Below, piece after piece: positions 47,571-56,284 of a DNA stretch of 64,000 bases (the stretch's first letter is position 1; every line of letters begins with the position of its first letter). The notes under the pieces are model-generated. The model made no database searches. It saw only the letters and a program-made list of their open reading frames with translations, and was not told the DNA's origin. The translations under genes and the position numbers were made by a program. Source of the stretch: Acidovorax sp. (GTDB lineage Bacteria; Pseudomonadota; Gammaproteobacteria; Burkholderiales; Burkholderiaceae_C); contig SDXZ01000017.1 in assembly GCA_004210805.1 (NCBI GenBank), positions 1 to 64,000 of the forward strand, read 5' to 3'.

Positions 47571-47586
47571 TGTTGTGGATACAACA
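47571..47586. promoter_or_regulatory. palindrome TGTTGT-N4-ACAACA
   Basis: A perfect 6-bp inverted repeat with a 4-bp spacer, between the COG0523 stop and the family D element. It may be an operator for dksA. The form is not a close match to a known Zur box. Confidence 0.25.
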
Positions 47587-47626
47587 CAAACCAGTGGCAA
47601 GCCGGCCTGTCCGGGCGGGGTCGTGA

Positions 47627-48694
47627 TCAGACCAGGCTTTGCTCCAGGCCCTGCAAAAAGATGTCCTTGGGCAGGTCAATGCCGATGAAGACCATCTTGC
47701 TCAGCCTCGGCTCGCCCTCGGCCCACTGCGGGCCCAGGTCGCTGCCCATGAGCTGGTGCACGCCCTGGAAGATCACCTTGCGCTCGGTGCCCTTCATATT
47801 AAGCACACCTTTGTAGCGCAGCATACGCGGGCCGTAAATATTGACGATGGCCCCCAGGAAATCCTCGAGCTTGGCCGGATCGAACGGCCGCTCGGAGCGG
47901 TAGACGAAGCTCTTCACGTCGTCGTCATGGTGATGGTGATGGCCCTGCCCGTGCTCGTGCTGGTGCGACGGGTGGCTGCAGTGCTCGCCATGCTCATGGT
48001 CATGGTCGTGGTGGTCATGGCCATGCTCATCGCCCTCTTCCTTGAGGAAGTCGGGGTCGATGTCCAGCTTGGCGTTGAGATTGAAGCCGCGCAGGTCCAG
48101 CACTTCTGCCAGCGGCACCTCGCCAAAATGCACGGCCTTGATGGGCGCGCGCGGGTTCATGTGCTTCAGGCGGTGGATCAGCGCGTCCGTCTCGTCCTTG
48201 GACACGAGATCGGTCTTGGACAGGAAGATCTGGTCCGCAAACCCGACCTGGCGGCGCGCTTCCTGGCGGTCGTTGAGCTGCTGGGGCGCGTGCTTAGCAT
48301 CTACCAGCGTGATGATGGAGTCGATGAGATAGGTCTCGGCGATCTCCTCGTCCATGAAGAAGGTCTGCGCCACGGGGCCGGGGTCGGCCACGCCGGTGGT
48401 CTCGATCACGATGCGGTCAAAGTCCAGCAGCCCCTTGCGCCGCTTGGCGGCCAGCAACTGCAGCGTCTCGCGCAGGTCCTCGCGGATGGTGCAGCAGATG
48501 CAGCCGTTGCTCATCTGCACGATCTGCTCCTTGGACTCGGTCACCAGGATGTCGTTGTCGATGTTCTCTTCGCCGAATTCGTTTTCGATCACGGCGATCT
48601 TCTGGCCATGGGCTTCCGACAACAGGCGCTTGAGCAAGGTCGTCTTGCCGGCGCCCAGAAAGCCGGTGAGGATGGTGACAGGGATGAGGGACAT
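47627..48694 (-). CDS. COG0523 family GTPase (CobW/ZigA-like metallochaperone)
   Basis: A G3E GTPase of the COG0523 group, thought to deliver zinc or another metal. The 355-residue protein has the P-loop GFLGAGKTTLLKRLL, the metal-binding CxCC motif in GCICCTI, ETTGVADP, and the specificity motif SKTDLV. A long His/Asp-rich loop (about 227-265, for example HGHDHHDHDHEHGEHCSH) is a probable metal reservoir. A CobW C-terminal domain ends the protein. It lies just upstream of dksA on the same strand; in Pseudomonas a zinc-free DksA and a COG0523 protein are both used in zinc shortage, so the pairing is suggestive. Confidence 0.9.
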   Translation of the reverse strand: MSLIPVTILTGFLGAGKTTLLKRLLSEAHGQKIAVIENEFGEENIDNDILVTESKEQIVQMSNGCICCTIREDLRETLQLLAAKRRKGLLDFDRIVIETTGVADPGPVAQTFFMDEEIAETYLIDSIITLVDAKHAPQQLNDRQEARRQVGFADQIFLSKTDLVSKDETDALIHRLKHMNPRAPIKAVHFGEVPLAEVLDLRGFNLNAKLDIDPDFLKEEGDEHGHDHHDHDHEHGEHCSHPSHQHEHGQGHHHHHDDDVKSFVYRSERPFDPAKLEDFLGAIVNIYGPRMLRYKGVLNMKGTERKVIFQGVHQLMGSDLGPQWAEGEPRLSKMVFIGIDLPKDIFLQGLEQSLV

Positions 48695-48797
48695 GGAAAA
48701 AGGCCTTGTGGTTGGCAGCAGCGGCCGCGGCAGCAGGCCGCGGGGGTGAGCCGGGAAAATGGGGAGTTTATCGACGCAATCAAGAGGCGCCAGGCAG

Positions 48798-48862
48798 GAT
48801 TGCTATTATTTTTATAGCTACACACCCTTACCAATCAAGCGCCAGGCCCTAAAAAGCATCAA
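48798..48862 (+). repeat. family A repeat, copy 11 (upstream of the COG0523 gene)
   Basis: GATTGCTATTATTTTT, ATAGCTACACACCCTTACC, AATCAAGCGCCAGGCCC, TAAAAAGCATC. It lies at the 3' end of the rlmI-like gene and reaches its stop codon. Confidence 0.85.
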
Positions 48863-50094
48863 GATTTGCGCATCACTACCAGCCCCTTGAGGTATTCACC
48901 CTCCGGAAACTCCAGCGTCATCGGATGGTCGGGCGCGCCGCCCAGCCGCTCCAGGATGTAGCCGTCCACCCCCGCATCCGCGCCGGCCGAGGCAACGATC
49001 TTGTGGAACAGGTCGGCGCTGATGCCGCCCGAGCACGAGAACGTGAACAGCACGCCGCCGGGGGTGAGCAACTGCAGCGCCAGCCGGTTGATGTCCTTGT
49101 AGGCCCGCGCGGCGCGGTCGGCGTGCGCGGCGGTGGGTGCGAATTTGGGCGGATCGAGCACGATGGCGTCAAAGCGCTGGCCTTCCTTGAGGAACTGGCG
49201 CAGCGAGGCATTCACGTCCGCGTCCATGAAGCTTGCGCGGTTCAGATCAAAGCCGTTGAGCGCCACATGGGCGCGGGCACGTTCCAGCGCCGGACCGGAC
49301 GAATCGATCGACGTCACATGCCCATCGGCCGCGGCGCCCGCCGCGCGCATGCCCGCCAGCGCGGCCACGCTGAAGCCGCCGGTGTAGCAAAAGCAGTTGA
49401 GCACGTGCTTGAAACCCAGGCGCTGCGCGTAGTCGGCAAAACGCTTGCGGCTGTCGCGCTGGTCCAGGTAGAAGCCGGTCTTGTGCCCCTCGGCGATGTT
49501 CAGCGTCAGGCGCCACTGGTGTTCATGGATGGCGAGTTCGAGCGGTGGCCCTTCGCTGTCGCCGCCCACGCCCGTGGGCCCGCCGCGCAGCCAGCCGGTG
49601 GCGGGCTCCAGCCCCTCCAGGGTCCGCACGCTGGCGTCCGAACGTTCATACAGCTTGGCCAGGCCCGTCTCGCGCAACAAGGCGTCGGCAATCACATCCT
49701 TCCAACGCTCCGTGCCGGCGCTGGTGAACTGCGCCACCAAAGTGTCGCCATAGCGGTCCACGATGAGGCCGGGCAGGCCGTCGGATTCACCGTGCACCAG
49801 GCGCACGCCATCACTTTGCACATCAAAACGGGCTCTGGCGATGATGGAACGTGCGCAAGCAGCTATGAAAAACGGAGCATCAATGCGCTGCGCCTCGTCA
49901 AAGCTCCACACCCGCGCGCGGATGCGCGAGCTCGGGCTGTAGGCCGCCCAGGCCAGGAACTGCCCTTCGTGCGACTCCACCCGCACGGTCTCGCCGCTGT
50001 CGCCGCCGCCTTTGGCGATGGCCGATTCAAAAATCCAGGGGTGGCGGCGCAAGAGCGAGCGCTCTTTGCCAGGGCGAAGGCGGAGGGTTTTCAT
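48859..50094 (-). CDS. class I SAM-dependent rRNA methyltransferase (RlmI-like)
   Basis: Probable 23S rRNA m5C methyltransferase of the RlmI type. The 411-residue protein has an N-terminal PUA-like domain (MKTLRLRPGKERSLLRRHPW), then a Rossmann domain with VLNCFCYTGGFSVAAL, a second motif VTSIDSSGPAL and the catalytic DPPKFAP, with SCSGGIS later. The start at 50094 is the normal one; the frame to 50361 lacks family similarity. Residues about 71-93 (FFIAACARSIIARARFDVQ) are encoded by a sense family A repeat. Confidence 0.88.
   Translation of the reverse strand: MKTLRLRPGKERSLLRRHPWIFESAIAKGGGDSGETVRVESHEGQFLAWAAYSPSSRIRARVWSFDEAQRIDAPFFIAACARSIIARARFDVQSDGVRLVHGESDGLPGLIVDRYGDTLVAQFTSAGTERWKDVIADALLRETGLAKLYERSDASVRTLEGLEPATGWLRGGPTGVGGDSEGPPLELAIHEHQWRLTLNIAEGHKTGFYLDQRDSRKRFADYAQRLGFKHVLNCFCYTGGFSVAALAGMRAAGAAADGHVTSIDSSGPALERARAHVALNGFDLNRASFMDADVNASLRQFLKEGQRFDAIVLDPPKFAPTAAHADRAARAYKDINRLALQLLTPGGVLFTFSCSGGISADLFHKIVASAGADAGVDGYILERLGGAPDHPMTLEFPEGEYLKGLVVMRKS
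49816..49882 (-). repeat. family A repeat, copy 12 (inside the rlmI-like gene)
   Basis: On the minus strand: GATGCTCCGTTTTTC, ATAGCTGCTTGCGCACG, TTCCATCATCGCCAGAGCCC, GTTTTGATG. The sense copy is in the same frame as gspD and murD (peptide IAAC/IAAS). Confidence 0.75.
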
Positions 50095-50147
50095 GGTTGG
50101 TATTGTCCCCGAGCGGGGCACGCGCGGGCCCGCCACCTCCCGACAGG

Positions 50148-52628
50148 TCAGCGCGCGGGCTGCGCAGAGGCATCGCGGCGCGATGGGTACAAAGCCACAG
50201 AGCGAATAACCACAGCCTCGCCTGCCGGGCCGCGCCACGCAAGGCGCAGACGGTCGTACGGACGCGCACCCAAAGCCGTTTCCACCGGGAACGGGATGCG
50301 AAATCCCGCAGGGCCCCGCGGCCATTGCTTCAGCGGCGCCTCCAGCACCAGGGCTTGCCATGCACCGCCCTCAGCTTGCATGTCCACGCCCAGCTGCAAA
50401 CCATTGCCGCCGCCCTCTGCCTGCACGATGAGCGCGTCGAACGCCCCGCTGCGCACGTCCAGCTCGGAGGGGGAAACCACGCTGACGCGGCCATCGCCGC
50501 CGAGTTGCAGCCGCAGCCCCTCGACCGTGGCGGACGCCTGTCCGCCCGCGTCAGCTTGCCACTGGTCGGTATCCCGGTGCATGCCGGCGCCAAAGGTCCA
50601 CAGCCGAGCGCTTCGCGGCAGGTCATAGCGCGACATCATGAATTGCTGGATGGCCTCTTCGAGCGGCGTGCGGCGCAGCGAGGTGTAGCTGACGTAGCCT
50701 TTGCTGCCCGCAGTCTCGCCAGGACTGCCGTTCCAGGCCATCGGGGAGATGAAACGCGCGCCGAAGTTCGAAACGTCCCGCAGAGAACGGTAGGCCTGGT
50801 CGTAGGGGGCCATGCGTTGCGGGTGCAACAGATCCGCTGTGTTGTATTCAACCACCGCCCACTGCGGGCTGAAGCGCCGAAATTCGGAGAAGAGCGACGT
50901 GCGGCCCTCCATGCGGATGGCGTTGACGGCGCTGTTGCCGTAGATGATGGCCCCGAGGCGTCCCTGCGCGGGCACGGAACCCTCGATCGACATGCCACCC
51001 GAGTCATAGTTTTTGGCCGGGCTATCCAGGCGCACGGGAAATGGATCAATCAGCTCGCCCGGGGGCATGAAGCCCTGGGAGGAATAGATGCGGTTTGCAG
51101 GCACACCTGTCTGCGCGACCCACTGCGACAGCTCGTCATAGTGCAGCTTGACGAGGTGACGGCGGAAATGCTCCCATTCCTGCGTCCACGGGTCCTTCCA
51201 AAACTGTGACACCTGCGTGGGAAATTTGCGCGGTGGGTCCACGTCTCGCCAGTTGTCGTAGCGCTTGCCCGTCAGTCTGTTGACATCTTCCAGCGTCAGC
51301 ACGCGCTGGCGGCGGTAGGCAGAAAGATCTGGCGCTCCGGGGCCGCCCGCGCCAGCGTAGGCCCCAGTGCCCTGCAGCCAATCGCGGAACTGGCGCAGCG
51401 TCTGGGGGTTGTAGTCGTACCACTGGCGCCCCTCGAAAAACGGATTCATGTAGACGTCCGGGTCGAGGTTTACTCCGATAAAAAGATCGGGATGCTGAGT
51501 CGCAAAGCGCTGGATGATGGCCGAAGCCTGTTGTAGATTCCGCCGTTTGTAAAAGCGGGCACGCTCGGCAAATACGTTCAGGCTGAGCGAACGCCCGAGC
51601 TCCGGCGAATCGAACGAGCCAGGTTGCGCGGCCAGAGCCTTGTCGGGCATCACGTGGTTCTTCTCGTTCCACTGGCACAGGTTCTCGTCCTGTTCCAGCA
51701 CATCGTTGATGTCCCACTGCGGCGCGTCACAAGGGGCATCAGCCCAGAACCCTGCGTTGAGGGTAAACAGCACGGGCATCTTCTGCTCGATGGCGAAACG
51801 CATCACGCGGTTCAGGCTGTCCTCTGCGACGAAGCGCTCGCCGCACTTCTTATCCAGCGCGAAGTCCGGGTCAAACGCGTAGTCACCGCTGGCGCCGGTG
51901 GTGGTGCGCATATACAGGATCTGCACGCGGATACCGACCTTGACCGTGCGACTTTCATAGGGCGCGAAGGTCTCGCGGATGCCCTCGGCGCCGCCTTCAC
52001 CTACATGGCTGGTGGCGATGGGGAAATAGAAAACGTCGTTGGAGTCCAGGCTTTGCCCCTGCAGCGGGTCGTTCCAGCGGGTCCTGTAGTCGTCCGGATA
52101 CAAGGACTGACGCAGCAGCGTGGTTCTGAGTCCCTTGCGGTCCACAACAACTACTTCAACGGAGCCCATGCGCTGGCGCAGGCTCGGGATGACGACGTCG
52201 CCACTAAAGCCTGACGCGGCGGATCCGGGCAGATCAGGGTGCGCGGCGGCGACATCTGGGCGCGAGAGCTCGAGGAGCAGGCTGCCCTGCGACCGGCCAT
52301 TAACAAACACCTCTACTGCGCGCGCCACGTCCGGGCTGACCGCCCAGCCCTGGATATGCAGCGCGCCCCCTGCCGACAGCCGGAAAGCCTCCACGTAGCC
52401 GATGGCGCGCCCTGTCGGTGCGGTCACATCCACCGGCTTCGCGGTGGCCACAGTCTGCAGCTTCGCCCGGGCCCAGAGCCCTCCACCTCCTGCCAAGGTT
52501 GTCAGCACCACCATGGCAAGGATGGCACCTAGCCAACGCCCTGCCTCGCTCCCCTGCTGTCCGCTCCTCTTGTTCTCGTCCATGCATTGCAGGCGCTGGG
52601 CGCCCCTCCCTGTGTGTCGTTCCAGCAT
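50148..52628 (-). CDS. membrane-anchored glycosidase-like protein, function unknown
   Basis: An 826-residue protein with one N-terminal membrane anchor (about 31-52, GAILAMVVLTTLAGGGGLW). Residues about 60-180 form a beta-rich module (VEVFVNGRSQGSLLLELSRP). A large central region has features of a TIM-barrel glycosidase: FTLNAGFWADAP, FIGVNLDPDVYMNPFFEG, RIYSSQGFMPPGEL and NFGARFISPMAWNGSPGETA. A C-terminal beta domain follows. I cannot place it in a named GH family. The start at 52628 has an AGGA site; ATG 52583 is an alternative. It stands alone, with long gaps on both sides, and could act on cell-surface polysaccharide. Confidence 0.65.
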   Translation of the reverse strand: MLERHTGRGAQRLQCMDENKRSGQQGSEAGRWLGAILAMVVLTTLAGGGGLWARAKLQTVATAKPVDVTAPTGRAIGYVEAFRLSAGGALHIQGWAVSPDVARAVEVFVNGRSQGSLLLELSRPDVAAAHPDLPGSAASGFSGDVVIPSLRQRMGSVEVVVVDRKGLRTTLLRQSLYPDDYRTRWNDPLQGQSLDSNDVFYFPIATSHVGEGGAEGIRETFAPYESRTVKVGIRVQILYMRTTTGASGDYAFDPDFALDKKCGERFVAEDSLNRVMRFAIEQKMPVLFTLNAGFWADAPCDAPQWDINDVLEQDENLCQWNEKNHVMPDKALAAQPGSFDSPELGRSLSLNVFAERARFYKRRNLQQASAIIQRFATQHPDLFIGVNLDPDVYMNPFFEGRQWYDYNPQTLRQFRDWLQGTGAYAGAGGPGAPDLSAYRRQRVLTLEDVNRLTGKRYDNWRDVDPPRKFPTQVSQFWKDPWTQEWEHFRRHLVKLHYDELSQWVAQTGVPANRIYSSQGFMPPGELIDPFPVRLDSPAKNYDSGGMSIEGSVPAQGRLGAIIYGNSAVNAIRMEGRTSLFSEFRRFSPQWAVVEYNTADLLHPQRMAPYDQAYRSLRDVSNFGARFISPMAWNGSPGETAGSKGYVSYTSLRRTPLEEAIQQFMMSRYDLPRSARLWTFGAGMHRDTDQWQADAGGQASATVEGLRLQLGGDGRVSVVSPSELDVRSGAFDALIVQAEGGGNGLQLGVDMQAEGGAWQALVLEAPLKQWPRGPAGFRIPFPVETALGARPYDRLRLAWRGPAGEAVVIRSVALYPSRRDASAQPAR

Positions 52629-53287
52629 ATTTTCCTGCAAACTTCCATCCGACAATCGGACCGCACCATACCCAAAGGGTGAGTACAAAAAATTGCCGCG
52701 ACGCGGTAAACATGTACTTTCCATTTCATGGCTGGACGACAAACGGCATACCGATATCGCCACGTCACCCGAAAATCCTCGAGCCGAAGGCCGGTGCCCT
52801 TCAATCAGCTGAAAGTCCGCACCCCGCCTGACCGTGGTGCCTCCGCCTTGTGGCGATTCGCCCCGATGATCGGGGTTGTGGGTTCACAGGCATACACGCG
52901 CAAATGCAGCCGTTCTCGACGGCTACCCATGGCCTGGGGGTGTCCCCGAGCAGATCAAGGTCGTCCAACGCGCGGCGCCGTGAAGGTGCGGACGTTGCAC
53001 ACAGGGTGCGCGCTGAGCTCCGGCAGCTCCCTAGGCACTGGGCTCCACTGCGCCGATCAGCAGCGACAGATGATCAGCCCCCATTCAGACAACACCGGGA
53101 TAGAGGCGGCAGACGCTGCAGCCACCGCACTGACCTGAACGCCCGGCGAACAGACTTCCATGCCTGGCGACAGCCCCGGCACCACTGGGGTCACGCAAAA
53201 GAACATGAAGCTACGTTGTCGCCAGGCACGGTGGCGTACCCGGACGCATTGCCCACGTCCACGACACCAACCACGCCGGTGGTGGGG
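52629..53287. other. intergenic region between the glycosidase-like gene and family D copy 2
   Basis: I see no gene here; short frames on both strands lack codon or motif support. It contains a compact hairpin, CCCCGAT / ATCGGGG, at 52861-52875 and the 12-bp inverted repeat at 53161-53228. The promoter of the glycosidase-like gene must lie near the left end. Confidence 0.5.
53161..53228. repeat. 12-bp perfect inverted repeat
   Basis: TGCCTGGCGACA (53161-53172) and TGTCGCCAGGCA (53217-53228), with a 44-bp loop containing a further CCCC / GGGG pairing. It could be the 3' structure of the lepB transcript or part of a larger element adjoining family D copy 2. Confidence 0.6.
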
Positions 53288-53488
53288 TTCGCTCCCATGC
53301 AAGCAGGCGGGGCGCCAAACATTCAAGTTCATCGGCCCGATTTCGCTCCAATCATTGGGGCATTGGTCTTTGCGGGCGGTCCGCGGCGTTGCGGCGCTTG
53401 CCAATAGCCAGCTATTGGCTGCGCAACGCGCTTAGCATCCCATCCGGCAAAGACCGCTGCGCGACCCCTGGGAGATCGTGAACAGGCT
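53288..53488. repeat. family D structured element, partial copy
   Basis: Corresponds to the right two-thirds of the 47258-47527 copy: CCATGCAAGCAGGCGGGGCG, GGCGGTCCGCGGCGTTGCGG and GGCAAAGACC align in order. The inner palindrome is GCCAATAGC / GCTATTGGC (53400-53419) and the outer arms are GGTCTTTGC (53365-) and GGCAAAGACC (to 53455): different bases from the other copy but still paired. The right end GTGAACAGGC resembles the terminal repeat; no left terminal repeat is seen. It abuts the lepB stop. Confidence 0.8.
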
Positions 53489-53489
53489 T

Positions 53490-54158
53490 TTAAAGCGCGT
53501 ACCCGATGCGCCCCAGGCGTGGCATCCAGTTGGTGAGGATGTCGGCCGACACCAGCACGCGGCGGGCCTGGCCGATGAGCAAATGGCGTGGCACGAAGCC
53601 GATGTAGCGCGAATCGGCACTGTTGTCGCGGTTGTCGCCCAGCACCAGGTATTGGCCTTGCGGCACAGTCACCGGCCCGAAGCTGCGGTGCGCGGTCACA
53701 CCCTCGAGCCACTGCACACGGCGCTCGTGGCCCTGCAGGTGTTCGGTCCAGCGGGTGGCGGGCACCTGCGCGCCCAGTTCGACCAGGGTTTCGGTCACGG
53801 ACTCGGGCGCCTCGTAGCGCGCCGCCTCGCCGTTGAGGTACAGCACCTCGTCGCGCATCTCCACCGTGTCGCCCGGCAGGGCGGCGATGCGCTTGATCAG
53901 CCGCGTGCCGTCGCGTGGCGACGAGAAGGTGACCACGTCGCCGCGCTCGGGCTCGCCCAGGCGCGCCAGCACGACATCGGTAAGGGGCAGCTTCAGGTCA
54001 TAGGCCAGCCGGTTGACGAACACCACGTCGCCTTCGAGCAGCGTGGGGCGCATGGAGCCCGAGGGGATGGGATTCCAGTCGGCCACCGCAGTGCGAAAGA
54101 TGCCGAAGCACAACAGCAGCACGATGAACCCACGGTTCGACTTGATCCAATTTCGCAT
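53490..54158 (-). CDS. lepB: signal peptidase I (LepB type)
   Basis: A membrane serine protease that removes signal peptides. The 222-residue protein has one N-terminal span (about 9-27), the catalytic Ser in PSGSMRPTL (S35), the catalytic Lys in RLIKRIAALPGD (K89), and the box E motif GDNRDNSADSR. It is shorter than the main LepB of proteobacteria (one span rather than two), so it may be a second paralogue dedicated to certain substrates. The start at 54158 has GGAG upstream. It is a single gene between family D and B repeats. Confidence 0.9.
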   Translation of the reverse strand: MRNWIKSNRGFIVLLLCFGIFRTAVADWNPIPSGSMRPTLLEGDVVFVNRLAYDLKLPLTDVVLARLGEPERGDVVTFSSPRDGTRLIKRIAALPGDTVEMRDEVLYLNGEAARYEAPESVTETLVELGAQVPATRWTEHLQGHERRVQWLEGVTAHRSFGPVTVPQGQYLVLGDNRDNSADSRYIGFVPRHLLIGQARRVLVSADILTNWMPRLGRIGYAL

Positions 54159-54349
54159 GAGGACAGCTCCACGGCACACCAAAGCGGGCGCCACTGTGCT
54201 CGGAGACGTCGGGTTGCATCTTGGTTCCGTCGTGGCGGGCGCCCGAGAAGCGCTGATGGGCGCGCTGCCAGTTCGTCAGTCCGCGGCGACATCGTGAGCG
54301 TCTTCTTCTGGGAAGCAATGCTCCCCCCGCGCGGAGCCTCCTACCAGTG

Positions 54350-54423
54350 CACCCGTGGAACTGGCTTTGCCAGGCCACCGGGTGCGTCCCCCTCCGGGGG
54401 ATGCGGCGCAGCCGCTCAGGGGG
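54350..54423 (-). repeat. family B repeat, copy 4 (xerC 3' end)
   Basis: On the plus strand: CACCCGTGGAACTGGC, TTTGCCAGGCCACCGGG, GTCCCCCTCCGGGGGATG, GCGCAGCCGCTCAGGGGG. The copy ends exactly at the xerC stop codon. Confidence 0.85.
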
Positions 54424-55398
54424 CTACTTTTTCTTTGCCCTGGGATGCGCCGCGTCATACACCTTGGCCAGGTGCTGAAAATCCAGCCGCGTGTAGACCT
54501 GCGTGGTGGTGATGTTGGCGTGGCCCAGCAGCTCCTGCACGGCGCGCAGGTCTCCGCTGCTTTGCAGCAGGTGGCTGGCGAACGAGTGGCGCAGCATGTG
54601 CGGGTGCACGGGCGTCGTCAGCCCGGCCTGCTGGCTGCGTTGGCGCAGGCGCAGCCAGATCGACTGGGCTGTGAGCCGGGCGCCGCGCTGGCCCACGAAC
54701 AGCGCCGCGTCGAGCCGCGCAGAGCCCTCGCCGCCAAACGGCGTGGCCCGCAGTGCCAGCCAGGCTTGCAGCGCCGCCGTGGCCGCGCGGCCCACGGGCA
54801 CGCTGCGGCGCTTGCTGCCCTTGCCAAACACATGGGCCTCGCCAGCCTGCAGGTCCACCCAGCCGCGGCCCAGGCGCTGGGTGTCGGCGTTGGGGATCGC
54901 ATCCAGCCCGGCCAGCTCGCCCACGCGCAGGCCACAGCCGTAGAGCAGCTCGACCATGGCCGCATCGCGCGCCTCAAGCCAAGGGTCGGCACCGGTGTTG
55001 TCGAACTGGGCCAGGCGCACCGCGTCGTCCACGCCCAGCGCCTTGGGCAGGGGCTTCGGTGCCTTGGGCGCGCGCACGTCCTGCACCGGGTTGTGCGTGA
55101 TCAAACCCTGCCGCCCCGCCCAGGTGAAAAACCCGCGCCAGCCCGACAGGATGAGCGCAATGCCCCGCCCGCTGCGCCCTGCGCTGTGCATCTGGGCGAC
55201 AAAGCGGCGGATGTGCGCGCTGGTCAGCTGCAGCAGCGGCAGATTCACGCCCGCCGCAAACTGCGCAAGGCGCTCCAGGTCCAACGTGTACAGCGTGAGC
55301 GTGCGGTCGGCCAACCGTTTTTCTACCCGCACGTGCTCCAAGTAACGCAGCACCTGCGGGTCGATGGACAATGGCGAGGTGGCCGCAGCGTCGGGCAT
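54424..55398 (-). CDS. xerC: site-specific tyrosine recombinase XerC
   Basis: With XerD it resolves chromosome dimers at dif. The 324-residue protein has an N-terminal SAM-like core-binding domain (LRYLEHVRVEKRLADRTLTL) and a catalytic domain with Arg in YGCGLRVGELAGL, HMLRHSFASHLL (His, Arg) and LGHANITTTQVYTRLD (His, nucleophile Tyr). It forms the usual dapF-DUF484-xerC block, with a family B copy between it and DUF484. The start MPDAAATSPL at 55398 excludes that repeat. Confidence 0.95.
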   Translation of the reverse strand: MPDAAATSPLSIDPQVLRYLEHVRVEKRLADRTLTLYTLDLERLAQFAAGVNLPLLQLTSAHIRRFVAQMHSAGRSGRGIALILSGWRGFFTWAGRQGLITHNPVQDVRAPKAPKPLPKALGVDDAVRLAQFDNTGADPWLEARDAAMVELLYGCGLRVGELAGLDAIPNADTQRLGRGWVDLQAGEAHVFGKGSKRRSVPVGRAATAALQAWLALRATPFGGEGSARLDAALFVGQRGARLTAQSIWLRLRQRSQQAGLTTPVHPHMLRHSFASHLLQSSGDLRAVQELLGHANITTTQVYTRLDFQHLAKVYDAAHPRAKKK

Positions 55399-55483
55399 GG
55401 TGGTAACGGCCAAACAGAACGACGGCAGGCGTGAAGCTCTATGCCGTGACCGCGCAGGCCGCAACCGGCGCGGCCCCACACCA

Positions 55484-55563
55484 GCGCCACCGTGGAATCG
55501 GCTTGGCCGGGCCACGGGTGGCGTCCCCCCTCAGGTGGGAAGGCGCGAAGCGACTCAGGGGGG
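55484..55563 (-). repeat. family B repeat, copy 5 (DUF484-xerC gap)
   Basis: On the plus strand: GCCACCGTGGAATCGGC, TTGGCCGGGCCACGGG, GGCGTCCCCCCTCAGG, GAAGCGACTCAGGGGGG. It lies between DUF484 and xerC. Confidence 0.85.
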
Positions 55564-55594
55564 AGTTCACTTCCATCGTATCAGGCGGAAGGCA

Positions 55595-56284
55595 TCACTT
55601 CAGTCGAATCAGCGCCGCGCTGGCCAGCTCGGCCATGCGCGCCAGGAAGTCCGTGCCCATGGTGGCGTCAAAACGCTGCGCATCGGGCGAGCCCAGCACC
55701 AACAGGCCAAACGCCGGCGTCGCGCTATCGATGGCGCCCGAGCGCAACGGCAGCAGCGCCAGCGACTGGGCCGGCTCACCCGGCTCCTGCGCCAGCCAGC
55801 CGGCGGGCTCAAAGCCCAGGTTGGGGCCGCAAAACGGCATGGTGAGCGACGAGGCAAATGCGCGCGCATCTTCGCTCGCACCCTGCGTAAAGTCGGCATC
55901 GATGTACGGGCCGGCCACGTCCCAGACACGCACGGCCGCCTGCGGCACGTCGAACAGCGTGCGCACGCCGTCCACCACCGCCAGGGGCAGGTCGAACGGG
56001 TCTTTGACCTCCAGCAGCGAACTCGTCCACTGGTGCACCTTGTGCGCGATGGACGCGTTCTCGTGGCTGTTGCGCACCATTTCCATGATGCGCTGCTCCA
56101 GGCCCTTGATCTTCTCGCGCAGCATCTCGGCCTGGCGCTCCTGCAGGCTCACGGCGCGGGCGCCGTGCGGGCTCGTGATCTGCACGCTGGCCAGCACCTC
56201 GGCGTGGCGCTCGAAGAAGCCCGGCGTGTTGCTCAGAAACTGGGCGATGTCGTCTTCGGTGATCGGTGGGATGTGGGACGTCAT
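55595..56284 (-). CDS. DUF484 family protein
   Basis: A 229-residue cytoplasmic protein of unknown role, a regular neighbour of dapF and xerC. It has an N-terminal helix-rich part ([40 protein letters not shown] coiled coil) and a GAF-like C-terminal domain ([40 protein letters not shown]). The start overlaps the dapF stop (ATGA), so the two are co-translated. Confidence 0.9.
   Translation of the reverse strand: MTSHIPPITEDDIAQFLSNTPGFFERHAEVLASVQITSPHGARAVSLQERQAEMLREKIKGLEQRIMEMVRNSHENASIAHKVHQWTSSLLEVKDPFDLPLAVVDGVRTLFDVPQAAVRVWDVAGPYIDADFTQGASEDARAFASSLTMPFCGPNLGFEPAGWLAQEPGEPAQSLALLPLRSGAIDSATPAFGLLVLGSPDAQRFDATMGTDFLARMAELASAALIRLK

Noticed and set aside
47571..47586. Zur box
   Set aside because: The dyad is perfect but its sequence is not close to known Zur sites; kept only as an unnamed palindrome.
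52850..53407. 185-codon plus-strand frame in the long gap before lepB
   Set aside because: Arg/His-rich shadow-like composition, crosses the 12-bp inverted repeat and family D stems, no ribosome-binding site.
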